A DNA stretch of 64,000 nucleotides from Nocardia aurantiaca. GTDB lineage: Bacteria > Actinomycetota > Actinomycetes > Mycobacteriales > Mycobacteriaceae. The stretch spans positions 248,001 to 312,000 of the forward strand of contig NZ_WMBB01000008.1 in assembly GCF_009708175.1 (NCBI RefSeq), written 5' to 3'. Each line of letters opens with the position of its first letter. The stretch's first letter is position 1. The notes below the pieces were generated by a model, which was given only the letters and a program-made list of their open reading frames with translations, was not told the DNA's origin and did not search any database. The position numbers and the translations under genes were made by a program. This document shows positions 51,651 through 59,932 of the stretch, one piece after another.

Positions 51651-52865
51651 ATGATCACCGGTGGCTCTTTCGACAAGCCGCTCCCCGAAGGCGTCGGCCC
51701 CGCCACCCAGGCGGTGCGCGGCGGCACTCGGCGTTCCGGGTTCGACGAGACCTCCGAGGCGTTGTTCCTCAATTCGGGTTTCGTCTATGAGAGCGCCGAG
51801 GCGGCCGAGGCGTCCTTCACCGGTGATATCGAGCACTTCGTCTACTCCCGCTACGGCAATCCGACGGTGTCGATGTTCGAGGAGCGGCTACGCCTGATCG
51901 ACGGCGCGCAGGCCTGTTTCGCCACCGCCTCCGGCATGTCGGCGGTGTTCACCGCGTTGGGCGCGCTGCTCGGCGCGGGTGACCGCCTGGTCGCGGCACG
52001 CAGCCTGTTCGGCTCGTGTTTCGTGGTGGCCAATGAGATCCTGCCGCGCTGGGGCGTGGAGACGGTCTTCGTCGACGGCGAGGACCTGGACCAGTGGGAG
52101 CAGGCGTTGTCGGTGCCCACCCGGGCCGTCTTCTTCGAGACACCGTCCAACCCGATGCAGACCCTGGTGGATGTGCGCGCGGTATCCGATCTCGCCCATG
52201 CCGCGGGCGCGAAGGTGGTGCTGGACAACGTCTTCGCCACCCCGCTGCTGCAGCGCGGCTTCGATCTGGGCGCGGACATCACCGTGTACTCGGGCACCAA
52301 GCACATCGACGGCCAGGGCCGGGTGCTCGGCGGCGCCATCCTCGGCCCGAAGGAGTACATCGACGGCCCGGTGAAGACGCTCATGCGTCACACCGGTCCG
52401 GCGCTGAGCCCCTTCAATGCGTGGACCCTGCTCAAGGGTCTGGAGACCATGCCGGTGCGCCTGCGTCAGTCGGTGGATTCCGCGCTGCGCATCGCCCAGT
52501 TCCTGGAGTCGCATCCGGCGGTGGCCTGGGCGAAGTACCCATTCCTGGCCTCGCACCCGCAGTACGAACTGGCCCAGCGCCAGATGTCCGGCGGCGGCAC
52601 GGTGATCACCTTCGAGCTGAAGGCTGCCGAGAACGAGGCCAAGAAGCGGGCCTTCGAGGTGCTCAACCGCCTGCGCATCATCGACATCTCCAACAACCTC
52701 GGCGATGCCAAGACGCTGATCACCCATCCGGCCACCACGACCCACCGGGCGATGGGGCCGGAAGGCCGTGCGGCCGTGGGCATCACCGATGGCGTGGTCC
52801 GCATCTCCATCGGTCTCGAGGACGTCGAGGACCTGCTCAACGATCTCGACCAGGCTTTGAGCTGA
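51651..52865 (+). CDS. metZ: O-succinylhomoserine sulfhydrylase
   Basis: 404 residues, PLP fold-type I of the Cys/Met metabolism family. PLP lysine Lys217 in YSGTKHIDGQG; YSRYGNPT and ETPSNPMQ are typical blocks. It makes homocysteine from an activated homoserine and sulfide. ATG 51651 has GGAGGA 5-10 nt upstream. Riboswitch control upstream fits its role in methionine synthesis. Confidence 0.95.
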   Translation: MITGGSFDKPLPEGVGPATQAVRGGTRRSGFDETSEALFLNSGFVYESAEAAEASFTGDIEHFVYSRYGNPTVSMFEERLRLIDGAQACFATASGMSAVFTALGALLGAGDRLVAARSLFGSCFVVANEILPRWGVETVFVDGEDLDQWEQALSVPTRAVFFETPSNPMQTLVDVRAVSDLAHAAGAKVVLDNVFATPLLQRGFDLGADITVYSGTKHIDGQGRVLGGAILGPKEYIDGPVKTLMRHTGPALSPFNAWTLLKGLETMPVRLRQSVDSALRIAQFLESHPAVAWAKYPFLASHPQYELAQRQMSGGGTVITFELKAAENEAKKRAFEVLNRLRIIDISNNLGDAKTLITHPATTTHRAMGPEGRAAVGITDGVVRISIGLEDVEDLLNDLDQALS

Positions 52866-52876
52866 CCTGAAGTTCA

Positions 52877-52918
52877 GCCGAAAGGGCCGCAACCCCAATG
52901 GGTTCCGGCCCTTTCGGC
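52877..52918 (+). terminator. Terminator after metZ
   Basis: 13-bp stem GCCGAAAGGGCCG (52877-52889) with complement at 52906-52918, and an inner AACCC/GGGTT stem extending the hairpin; 11 nt after the metZ stop. Confidence 0.88.
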
Positions 52919-52970
52919 GTATTCGGGCGGATGACGGGTTCAGCGGAAGCCCGATCGCTATCGCGTCATC

Positions 52971-53009
52971 ATTGACAGCATGCTGTCAATGATGACAGCA
53001 TGCTGTCAT
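52971..53009 (+). promoter_or_regulatory. Doubled palindromic operator overlapping the DJ-1 gene start
   Basis: Two copies of the 16-bp palindrome TGACAGCATGCTGTCA at 52973-52988 and 52993-53008, exactly 20 bp apart, so they face nearly the same side of the helix. The first extends to a perfect 20-bp palindrome (52971-52990). The second overlaps the ATG of the DJ-1 gene. The MarR gene in the same operon is the likely binder. Confidence 0.85.
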
Positions 53010-53649
53010 GCTGAAGACAGTTCACCTGGCCGTGTACGACACCTTCTCGGACTGGGAGGCCGGGCATGCAACCGCGCACATCAACCGTGCCCTCTGGCAC
53101 CGCGAGCCGGGAACCTGGCAGGTCAAGACCGTCGCCATCAGCGCCGAGCCGATCACGTCGATGGGTGGCATGCGGGTCCTGCCCGATCTCGCCCTCGAGG
53201 ATCTGAAGCCCGCGGACAGCGCCATGCTGATCCTGCCGGGCTTGGATACCGAGCATCATCCCGAGGCGTTGGCCGCCTTCGCGCGCAAGGCTCGGGAGTT
53301 CCTGGCGGCCGGGGTGCCGGTGGCGGCGATCTGCGGCGCGACCTTCGGGCTGGCGCAGGAAGGGTTGCTGGACGATCGGCGGCACACCAGCAACGCCGCC
53401 GAATACCTCGGCTACACCGGATATTCGGGTGGTGAGCACTTCGTCGAGGCACCGGCCGCGACCGACGGCGACCTGATCACGGCGACCGGTACCCGCCCGG
53501 TCGACTTCGCTCGCGAGATCTTCGCTCGCCTCGACATCTACGAGCCGCACGTGCTGGATGCCTGGTACCGACTCTACGGAAACAATGATCCCGCAGGCTT
53601 TTACGCCTTGCTCGAGTACGAGCAGCAGCGCGCCGCGGCTACGCGATGA
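53008..53649 (+). CDS. DJ-1/PfpI-family protein (glutamine amidotransferase-like)
   Basis: 213 residues. Nucleophile-elbow Cys in AAICGATFGLA (about residue 112) and the YDTFSDWEAGHA start are those of DJ-1/PfpI proteins resembling YoaZ-like and isonitrile hydratase-like members. Roles in this family include glyoxalase, chaperone and small-molecule hydrolase activity. The ATG lies inside an operator palindrome with no Shine-Dalgarno sequence, implying a leaderless transcript. It overlaps the MarR gene by 4 nt. Confidence 0.85.
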   Translation: MLKTVHLAVYDTFSDWEAGHATAHINRALWHREPGTWQVKTVAISAEPITSMGGMRVLPDLALEDLKPADSAMLILPGLDTEHHPEALAAFARKAREFLAAGVPVAAICGATFGLAQEGLLDDRRHTSNAAEYLGYTGYSGGEHFVEAPAATDGDLITATGTRPVDFAREIFARLDIYEPHVLDAWYRLYGNNDPAGFYALLEYEQQRAAATR

Positions 53650-54107
53650 CCCGGACCGCGCAAGATCTGTTCGCCACCGCGGCCGTCACCTCGTTCAAGT
53701 TGAACGGCCAATTCCTCGCGATCGCAGAGAAATTGGCCAAGCCGTCGGGGATCACGGTGGCGTGGTGGCAGGTGCTCGGCGCGATTCTCCACAAACCGTT
53801 ACCGGTGGCGGGCATCGCCCGCGAGATGGGCATCACCCGTCAAAGCGTGCAGCGCATCGCGGATTTGCTGGCGGACAAGGGTTTCGTCGAATATCGCCCG
53901 AACCCCGTCCATCGCCGCGCCAAGCTCGTCGCCATTACCGAATCGGGTCACGCGGCGGTTCGCGAGATCGATCCACAGCACGCGGCAATGGCGGAACGTC
54001 TTGTGGCGCATCTCGGCGTCGATGAACTCGCCCGCATCGTGGACGCGCTGACGACCCTGTCGGCCACCCTCGACGCACTCGAGGGCGACGCGACCGATAC
54101 CGCCTGA
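53646..54107 (+). CDS. MarR-family repressor
   Basis: 153 residues. Winged helix at about 45-100 (PVAGIAREMGITRQSVQRIA, VEYRPNPVHRRAKLVAITES). Overlaps the DJ-1 stop (ATGA). Probably represses its own operon through the doubled TGACAGCATGCTGTCA palindrome; the inducer is unknown. Converges directly with the HAD gene (adjacent stops). Confidence 0.9.
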   Translation: MTRTAQDLFATAAVTSFKLNGQFLAIAEKLAKPSGITVAWWQVLGAILHKPLPVAGIAREMGITRQSVQRIADLLADKGFVEYRPNPVHRRAKLVAITESGHAAVREIDPQHAAMAERLVAHLGVDELARIVDALTTLSATLDALEGDATDTA

Positions 54108-54911
54108 CTAGGCCGCGAACGGGTCCTTGGTCTTGCCGACCAGGGCGGCGACCGAGGACAGGATGGTGGTCGGGCGGTACGGGAACTGCTCGACCAGGGC
54201 CGGGGTGGAGATGCCGGTGGTGACCAGGATGGTCCGCATCCCGGCCTCCAGGCCCGCGATGACGTCGGTGTCCATGCGGTCGCCGATCATCACGGTGGAC
54301 TGGGAGTGCGCGCCGAGGCGGCGCAGCGCCGAGCGCATCATCAGCGGATTGGGCTTGCCGACGTAGTAGGGCGTCTTGCCGGTGGCCTGGGTGATGAGGG
54401 CCGCGACGGATCCGGTGGCCGGGAGGATGCCCTCGCGCGAGGGGCCGGTGGCGTCCGGATTGGTGGCGATGAAGCGCGCGCCCGCCGCGATGAGGCGGAT
54501 GGCCTTGGTGATGGCTTCGAAGGAGTAGGTGCGGGTTTCGCCGAGCACCACGTAGTCCGGATCGGAATCGGTGAGGATGTAACCGATTTCGTGCAGCGCG
54601 GTGGTGAGGCCGGATTCGCCGACCACGTAGGCGGTGCCCTCGGGCCGCTGATCCTTGAGGAAGGTCGCGGTGGCCAGCGCGGAGGTCCAGATGGACTCGG
54701 CGGGGATGTCCAGGCCGGTGTGCTGGAGCCGCGCCGCGAGATCGCGCGCGGTGTAGATGCTGTTGTTCGTCAAGACGAGGAACGGGATGTTGTTCTCGCG
54801 CAGTTCGGCGAGGAACTCGTCGGCGCCGGGCACCATGTGGTTCTCGTGCACCAGGACACCGTCCATGTCAGTGAGATAGGAGAGGATCGGTTCTGCGCTC
54901 GAGTCGGTCAC
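54108..54911 (-). CDS. HAD-IIA family phosphatase (NagD-like)
   Basis: 267 residues from GTG 54911. HAD motif I DMDGV (Asp15, Asp17), motif II LTNNS, motif III YYVGKPNP and motif IV VMIGDRMDTD are complete, with a C2a cap as in NagD, which acts on nucleotide or sugar phosphates. TAGACT ends 7 nt before GTG, consistent with a leaderless transcript from a promoter next to repeat copy F. Confidence 0.9.
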   Translation of the reverse strand: MTDSSAEPILSYLTDMDGVLVHENHMVPGADEFLAELRENNIPFLVLTNNSIYTARDLAARLQHTGLDIPAESIWTSALATATFLKDQRPEGTAYVVGESGLTTALHEIGYILTDSDPDYVVLGETRTYSFEAITKAIRLIAAGARFIATNPDATGPSREGILPATGSVAALITQATGKTPYYVGKPNPLMMRSALRRLGAHSQSTVMIGDRMDTDVIAGLEAGMRTILVTTGISTPALVEQFPYRPTTILSSVAALVGKTKDPFAA

Positions 54912-54922
54912 GTGCCAGAGTC

Positions 54923-55055
54923 TATTTGCCTCCGCTTCGCTCCGGCTGTGCGCTGCCCTCGTGACCCCGATTCTTCCCTTCCCCATGGCGCCGTTCGCTC
55001 CCTCGCTCCAAGCGCGGGGAGGCGGAGCGGCAGTCCGGAACCGGGGCGGGTCGCG
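54923..55055 (-). repeat. Intergenic repeat family, copy F (minus orientation)
   Basis: On the minus strand: CGCGACCCG, variable arm CCCCGGTTC, CGGACTGCCGCTCCGCC, TTGGAGCGAGGGAGCGAACG, GGGAAGGGAA, opposite arm GAATCGGGG, TCACGAGGGCAGCG, then the 3' block GGAGCGAAGCGGAGGCAAAT. The arms pair with one G-U wobble. The 3' end lies 12 nt from the HAD start codon. Confidence 0.82.
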
Positions 55056-55252
55056 GACATTTTCGCGGTTCCCCGCGGCGGAATACCGGCAAAGGGCGCG
55101 CGGTTCGATCCTGTGGCGTGACCCCTGCCTCACCGCTGTACGCCTTTGCGACCTAGGGTGCGAGGTAAGCCCGTTCGCGCCGCACGGCGCGACGGTCGAG
55201 CGGGAGGTTGGCCCGCACAGCCCAAGCGCAGCAAGGCGACAGGAGTGCCCAG

Positions 55253-56260
55253 GTGAAGGACCTCAAGCTCGGTTACAAGGCGTCCGCGGAACAGTTCGGC
55301 CCGCGGGAACTGGTGGAGCTGGCGGTGGAGGCGGAGGCGCACGGCCTCGACAGCGCCACCGTCTCCGACCATTTCCAGCCCTGGCGGCACAATGGCGGGC
55401 ACGCCCCGTTCTCGCTGGCCTTTCTGGCCGCGGTGGGCGAGCGCACCAAGCGCATTCAGCTGGGCACCTCGGTGCTCACCCCGACCTTCCGCTACAACCC
55501 CGCGGTCATCGCGCAGGCCTTCGCCACCATGGGCTGCCTGTACCCGGATCGCATCATGCTCGGTGTCGGCTCTGGCGAGGCGCTGAACGAGATCGCCACC
55601 GGCTACCAGGGCGAATGGCCGGAATTCAAGGAGCGCTTCGCGCGCCTGCGCGAGTCGGTGGATCTCATGCGCGCGCTGTGGACCGGTGAGCGGGTCGACT
55701 TCGACGGCCAGTACTACAAGACCGTCGGCGCCTCCATCTACGACGTGCCCAAGGGCGGCATCCCGGTCTACATCGCCGCGGGCGGTCCGTTGGTGGCCCG
55801 CTACGCCGGTCGCGCCGGTGACGGTTTCATCTGCACCTCCGGCAAGGGCATGGACCTCTATACCGAGAAGCTCATGCCCGCCGTGGCGGAGGGCGCGGCC
55901 AAGGCCGATCGCACCGTCGACGACATCGACCGCATGATCGAGATCAAGATCTCCTACGACACCGATCCCGTTCTGGCACTGGAGAACACCCGCTTCTGGG
56001 CCCCGCTCTCGCTGACCGCGGAGCAGAAGCACTCCATCACCGATCCCATCGAGATGGAGGCCGCCGCCGACGCGCTGCCGATCGAGCAGATCGCCAAGCG
56101 CTGGATCGTGGCCAGCGATCCGGACCAGGCGGTCGAGCAGATCAAGCCCTACCTCGACGCGGGCCTGAACCACCTGGTCTTCCACGCCCCCGGCCACGAC
56201 CAGCGCCGCTTCCTGGACCTGTTCCAACGCGATCTGGCGCCCCGCCTGCGCGCGCTCTGA
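55253..56260 (+). CDS. fgd: F420-dependent glucose-6-phosphate dehydrogenase
   Basis: 335 residues from GTG 55253 (AGGAG 8 nt upstream), equal to the mycobacterial enzyme. The LKLGYKASAEQFGPRELVEL start, SDHFQPWRHNGGHAPF (catalytic His and F420-binding region) and GVGSGEALNEIATG identify FGD in the luciferase-like TIM barrel family. It oxidises glucose 6-phosphate and reduces cofactor F420. Order fgd-pta-ackA is as in Rv0407-Rv0409. Confidence 0.95.
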   Translation: MKDLKLGYKASAEQFGPRELVELAVEAEAHGLDSATVSDHFQPWRHNGGHAPFSLAFLAAVGERTKRIQLGTSVLTPTFRYNPAVIAQAFATMGCLYPDRIMLGVGSGEALNEIATGYQGEWPEFKERFARLRESVDLMRALWTGERVDFDGQYYKTVGASIYDVPKGGIPVYIAAGGPLVARYAGRAGDGFICTSGKGMDLYTEKLMPAVAEGAAKADRTVDDIDRMIEIKISYDTDPVLALENTRFWAPLSLTAEQKHSITDPIEMEAAADALPIEQIAKRWIVASDPDQAVEQIKPYLDAGLNHLVFHAPGHDQRRFLDLFQRDLAPRLRAL

Positions 56261-56396
56261 GGTGTCGCGCGCCACACCCGATCGAGCGTCGACCGGGGAC
56301 GGGCCATCCCTGCCGAAAGCCCGTCCCCGAGCGTCCGGGGTCGTGTTACCGGGTAGGCGCGGAAATCTGCCCATAACGGTCGGTAGTCTTTCGCTC

Positions 56397-58478
56397 ATGG
56401 CTGCCACACCGGTTTCCAGTGTGTACATCGCGTCCCCCGAGGGTGACACCGGCAAATCGACGGTGGCGCTCGGTGTCCTCCAAGCCCTTGCGGCCAGCAC
56501 CCCGCGAGTGGGCGTGTTCCGGCCGATCACCCGATCCGCGACCGGGCGCGACTACGTTCTCGAGCTGCTGCTCGAGCACTCCACCTCCGATATCGACTAC
56601 GACCAGGCCATCGGCGTCACCTACGAACAGGTGCACCAGGATCCGGACGCGGCGATCAGCGAGATCGTCATGCGGTACCACGCGGTCGCCAAGCAGTGCG
56701 ACGCCGTGCTCATCGTCGGCTCGGACTACACCGATGTCGCCGGTCCCAGCGAACTGCGCTACAACGCCCGCATCGCGGTGAACCTGGGCGCGCCCGTGCT
56801 GCTGGTGGTGCGGGGAATGGGCCGCACCCCTGACGAATTGGGCCAGCTGGTGGAGCTGTGCCGCAGTGAACTGGTGGCCGAGCACGCCAAGCTGGTGGCG
56901 GTGATCGCCAACCGCTGCGAGCCTGCGCGGCTCGAGGGCGACGCCGCCGCCCTGAAGCGAGTGTGCGCGGTGCCGTCCTGGACGCTGCCGGAGGTGCCGC
57001 TGCTGCAGGCCCCCACCATGGAGGAGCTGCGCGAGGCCATCGGCGGCGAACTCTTCAGCGGCGACCCGGAACTCATGCAGCGCGAGGCGCTGGATGTGAT
57101 CGTCGGCGGCATGACCGCCGAGCACATTCTGGAACGCCTGACCGACGGCGCCGCCGTCATCACCCCCGGCGACCGCTCCGACGTACTGCTCGCCCTGGTG
57201 AACGCCCATGAGGCGGAAGGCTTTCCCTCGTTGGCCGGGATCATCATGAACGGCGGCATACTGCCGGAGCCGTCCATCGCCCGGCTGATGGGGGGTCTCA
57301 AGCCCAAGCTGCCGATCCTCGCCACCGACCTCGGCACCTTCGAGACCGCCAAGGCCGCCGCTCTCACCCGCGGCCGGGTATCGCTGTCCAGCATCCGTAA
57401 GGTGGATACCGCGCTCGCCCTCATGGAGCAGCGGGTCGATCCGCGAGAACTGCTGCAGCAGATCGAGATCCCCATCCCGAACATCACCACCCCGCAGATG
57501 TTCGAATACCAGCTCATCGAGCGTGCCCGCAGCGACCGCAAGCGCATCGTGCTGCCGGAGGGCGATGACGACCGCATTTTGCGCGCCGCCGGCCGGGTGC
57601 TCCAGCGCAAGATCGCCGACCTCACGATTCTCGGCGACGAGGCCGCCGTGCGCGGCCGCGCCGCCGAACTCGGCGTGGACATCGAGGCCGCCGAGGTGCT
57701 CGACCCCCAGACCTGCGCGCTGCGCGACGAATTCGCCGAGGAATATGCCCGCCTGCGCGCCCACAAGGGCATGTCGGTGGATCGCGCTCGTGAATTCATC
57801 GGCGACATCTCGTATTTCGGCACCATGATGGTGCACATGGGCGTCGCCGACGGCATGGTGTCGGGCGCGGCCCACACCACCGCGCACACCATCCGCCCGT
57901 CCTTCGAGATCATCAAGACCGAGCCGGGCGTGTCCACGGTGTCCAGCGTCTTCCTCATGTGCCTGGCCGACCGGGTGCTGGTCTACGGAGACTGCGCCGT
58001 GGTGCCGGATCCGACCTCGGATCAGCTGGCCGACATCGCCATCTCCTCCGCGCGCACCGCCGCCCAGTTCGGCATCGACCCGCGTGTGGCCATGCTCTCC
58101 TACTCCACCGGTGAATCGGGCTCCGGCGCGGATGTCGACAAGGTCCGCGCCGCCACCAAGCTGGTGCATGAGCGCGTGCCGGAGTTGTTGGTAGAGGGCC
58201 CGATTCAGTACGACGCCGCGATCGAACCCGCGGTGGCCAAGACCAAGCTGCCGAATTCCGCTGTGGCCGGCCAGGCGACGGTCTTCATCTTCCCCGACCT
58301 CAATACCGGCAACAACACCTACAAGGCGGTGCAGCGCAGCGCCGGGGCCGTCGCCATCGGCCCCGTGCTGCAGGGCCTGCGCAAGCCGGTCAACGACCTG
58401 TCGCGGGGCGCCCTGGTGGCCGACATCGTGAACACCGTCGCGATCACCGCGATTCAGGCTCAGCAGGAGGCGTCGTGA
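56397..58478 (+). CDS. pta: Phosphate acetyltransferase, long form
   Basis: 693 residues from ATG 56397. N-terminal P-loop domain (YIASPEGDTGKSTVALG), a central DRTGG domain (about 210-320), and a C-terminal catalytic PTA domain (ERARSDRKRIVLPEGDDDRI; SYSTGESGSGADVDKVR). It interconverts acetyl-CoA and acetyl phosphate. Overlaps ackA by 4 nt (GTGA). Confidence 0.95.
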   Translation: MAATPVSSVYIASPEGDTGKSTVALGVLQALAASTPRVGVFRPITRSATGRDYVLELLLEHSTSDIDYDQAIGVTYEQVHQDPDAAISEIVMRYHAVAKQCDAVLIVGSDYTDVAGPSELRYNARIAVNLGAPVLLVVRGMGRTPDELGQLVELCRSELVAEHAKLVAVIANRCEPARLEGDAAALKRVCAVPSWTLPEVPLLQAPTMEELREAIGGELFSGDPELMQREALDVIVGGMTAEHILERLTDGAAVITPGDRSDVLLALVNAHEAEGFPSLAGIIMNGGILPEPSIARLMGGLKPKLPILATDLGTFETAKAAALTRGRVSLSSIRKVDTALALMEQRVDPRELLQQIEIPIPNITTPQMFEYQLIERARSDRKRIVLPEGDDDRILRAAGRVLQRKIADLTILGDEAAVRGRAAELGVDIEAAEVLDPQTCALRDEFAEEYARLRAHKGMSVDRAREFIGDISYFGTMMVHMGVADGMVSGAAHTTAHTIRPSFEIIKTEPGVSTVSSVFLMCLADRVLVYGDCAVVPDPTSDQLADIAISSARTAAQFGIDPRVAMLSYSTGESGSGADVDKVRAATKLVHERVPELLVEGPIQYDAAIEPAVAKTKLPNSAVAGQATVFIFPDLNTGNNTYKAVQRSAGAVAIGPVLQGLRKPVNDLSRGALVADIVNTVAITAIQAQQEAS

Positions 58479-59671
58479 AGGTTCTGGTGATCAACTCCGG
58501 ATCCTCGTCCATCAAATACCAGCTGCTCGATCCGGAGACCGCCGACGTGTGCGCCCACGGCATCGTGCAGCGCATCGGCGAGGCCGTCGAACCGGACGCG
58601 GTGACCGTCGAACACACCGCGGGGGAGAAGACTCTCGAATACCAGGGCTCCATCGTCGATCACGCCCAGGGCCTGCACGTGGTGTTCGACCTGTTCATCG
58701 CCAGCGGCCAGGATCTGGCGCACGCCGATCTGGCCGCGGTCGGGCACCGGGTGGTGCACGGCGGCGGGGTTTTCTACCGGCCGACGCTCATCACCGACGA
58801 GGTGCTGCGGGCCATCGTCGATCTGTCCTCCCTTGCGCCGCTGCACAATCCGCCGAATGTCATCGGGATCGAATCGGCCCGCGCGCTGCTGCCGGACGTG
58901 CCGCAGGTCGCGGTGTTCGACACCGCCTTCTTTCACAATCTGCCCGCCGCGGCCAAGACGTACGCCATCGACCCGGAGATCGCCGCGGCGCACGGTGTTC
59001 GCAAGTACGGTTTCCACGGCACCTCGCACGACTACGTGTCCGGCCAGGCCGCCGCCTTCCTCGGTCGGGACCGGGCCGATCTCAATCAGATCGTGCTGCA
59101 CCTGGGCAACGGCGCGTCGGCCTCGGCCATCCGGGCCGGGCAGGCGGTGGACACGTCCATGGGGCTGACCCCGCTGGAGGGCCTGGTCATGGGAACCCGG
59201 TCCGGGGACCTGGATCCGGGGATCATCTTCCACCTCATCCGCACCGCGGGCATGGATGTGGACGATGTGGACGTCCTGCTCAACCGGAACTCCGGGATCA
59301 AGGGCATCTCCGGCGTGAACGACTTCCGTGAGCTGGGCCGCCTCATCGAAACCGGGCATCCGACAGCGAAATTGGCGTTCGACGTCTACATCCACCGGCT
59401 GCGCCGCTATGTCGGCGCGTACATGATCGAGCTGGGGACGGTGGACGTCGTCACGTTCACGGCCGGGGTGGGCGAGAACGACGCCAAGGTGCGCGCCGAG
59501 GCGCTGGCGGGCTTGGAGCGCTACGGCATTCGCATCGATGCCGACCGCAATAACGCCAAGGATCGCACCGCCCGGCGCATTTCGACCGACGACTCGGAGG
59601 TCTCGGTGCTCGTGGTGCCCACCAATGAGGAACTGGCCATCGCTCGGGCCGCCGCCGACCTGGTCGGCTGA
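58475..59671 (+). CDS. ackA: Acetate kinase
   Basis: 398 residues from GTG 58475. VLVINSGSSSIKYQL and MGLTPLEGLVMGTRSGDLDP are acetate-kinase signatures of the ASKHA fold; VFDTAFFHN and GVGENDAKVR are also conserved. It converts acetyl phosphate and ADP to acetate and ATP, completing the pathway with pta. Confidence 0.96.
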   Translation: MKVLVINSGSSSIKYQLLDPETADVCAHGIVQRIGEAVEPDAVTVEHTAGEKTLEYQGSIVDHAQGLHVVFDLFIASGQDLAHADLAAVGHRVVHGGGVFYRPTLITDEVLRAIVDLSSLAPLHNPPNVIGIESARALLPDVPQVAVFDTAFFHNLPAAAKTYAIDPEIAAAHGVRKYGFHGTSHDYVSGQAAAFLGRDRADLNQIVLHLGNGASASAIRAGQAVDTSMGLTPLEGLVMGTRSGDLDPGIIFHLIRTAGMDVDDVDVLLNRNSGIKGISGVNDFRELGRLIETGHPTAKLAFDVYIHRLRRYVGAYMIELGTVDVVTFTAGVGENDAKVRAEALAGLERYGIRIDADRNNAKDRTARRISTDDSEVSVLVVPTNEELAIARAAADLVG

Positions 59672-59932
59672 GCATCGCGCACGGACACGAGCTCGGGGTT
59701 TCGAGGGCTCGCCCGAGACCTCTCACCAGCGTTACGGGCTTCACGAAAACATCATGATGGGCCTGGCATGGTGGTCATCGGATCCGGTTCCTCCGGACCA
59801 CCGGAACCCGTGTCGCACCACGCACAACCGCGGTAGGGACCGAACTTCCCTCGCCGGTCCCGTGGTGTGCAGGCTGCCCCTGTGACCGCCGCGGGCGACA
59901 CGGGACTCATCCGGTTCGGCGGCGGGCGGTGC
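59672..59932. other. Convergent gap between ackA and pknG
   Basis: 261 bp between two convergent genes. Apart from a weak imperfect hairpin near 59691-59717 (CTCGGG/CCCGAG) that may be the ackA terminator, I see no gene, repeat or operator. Confidence 0.4.
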
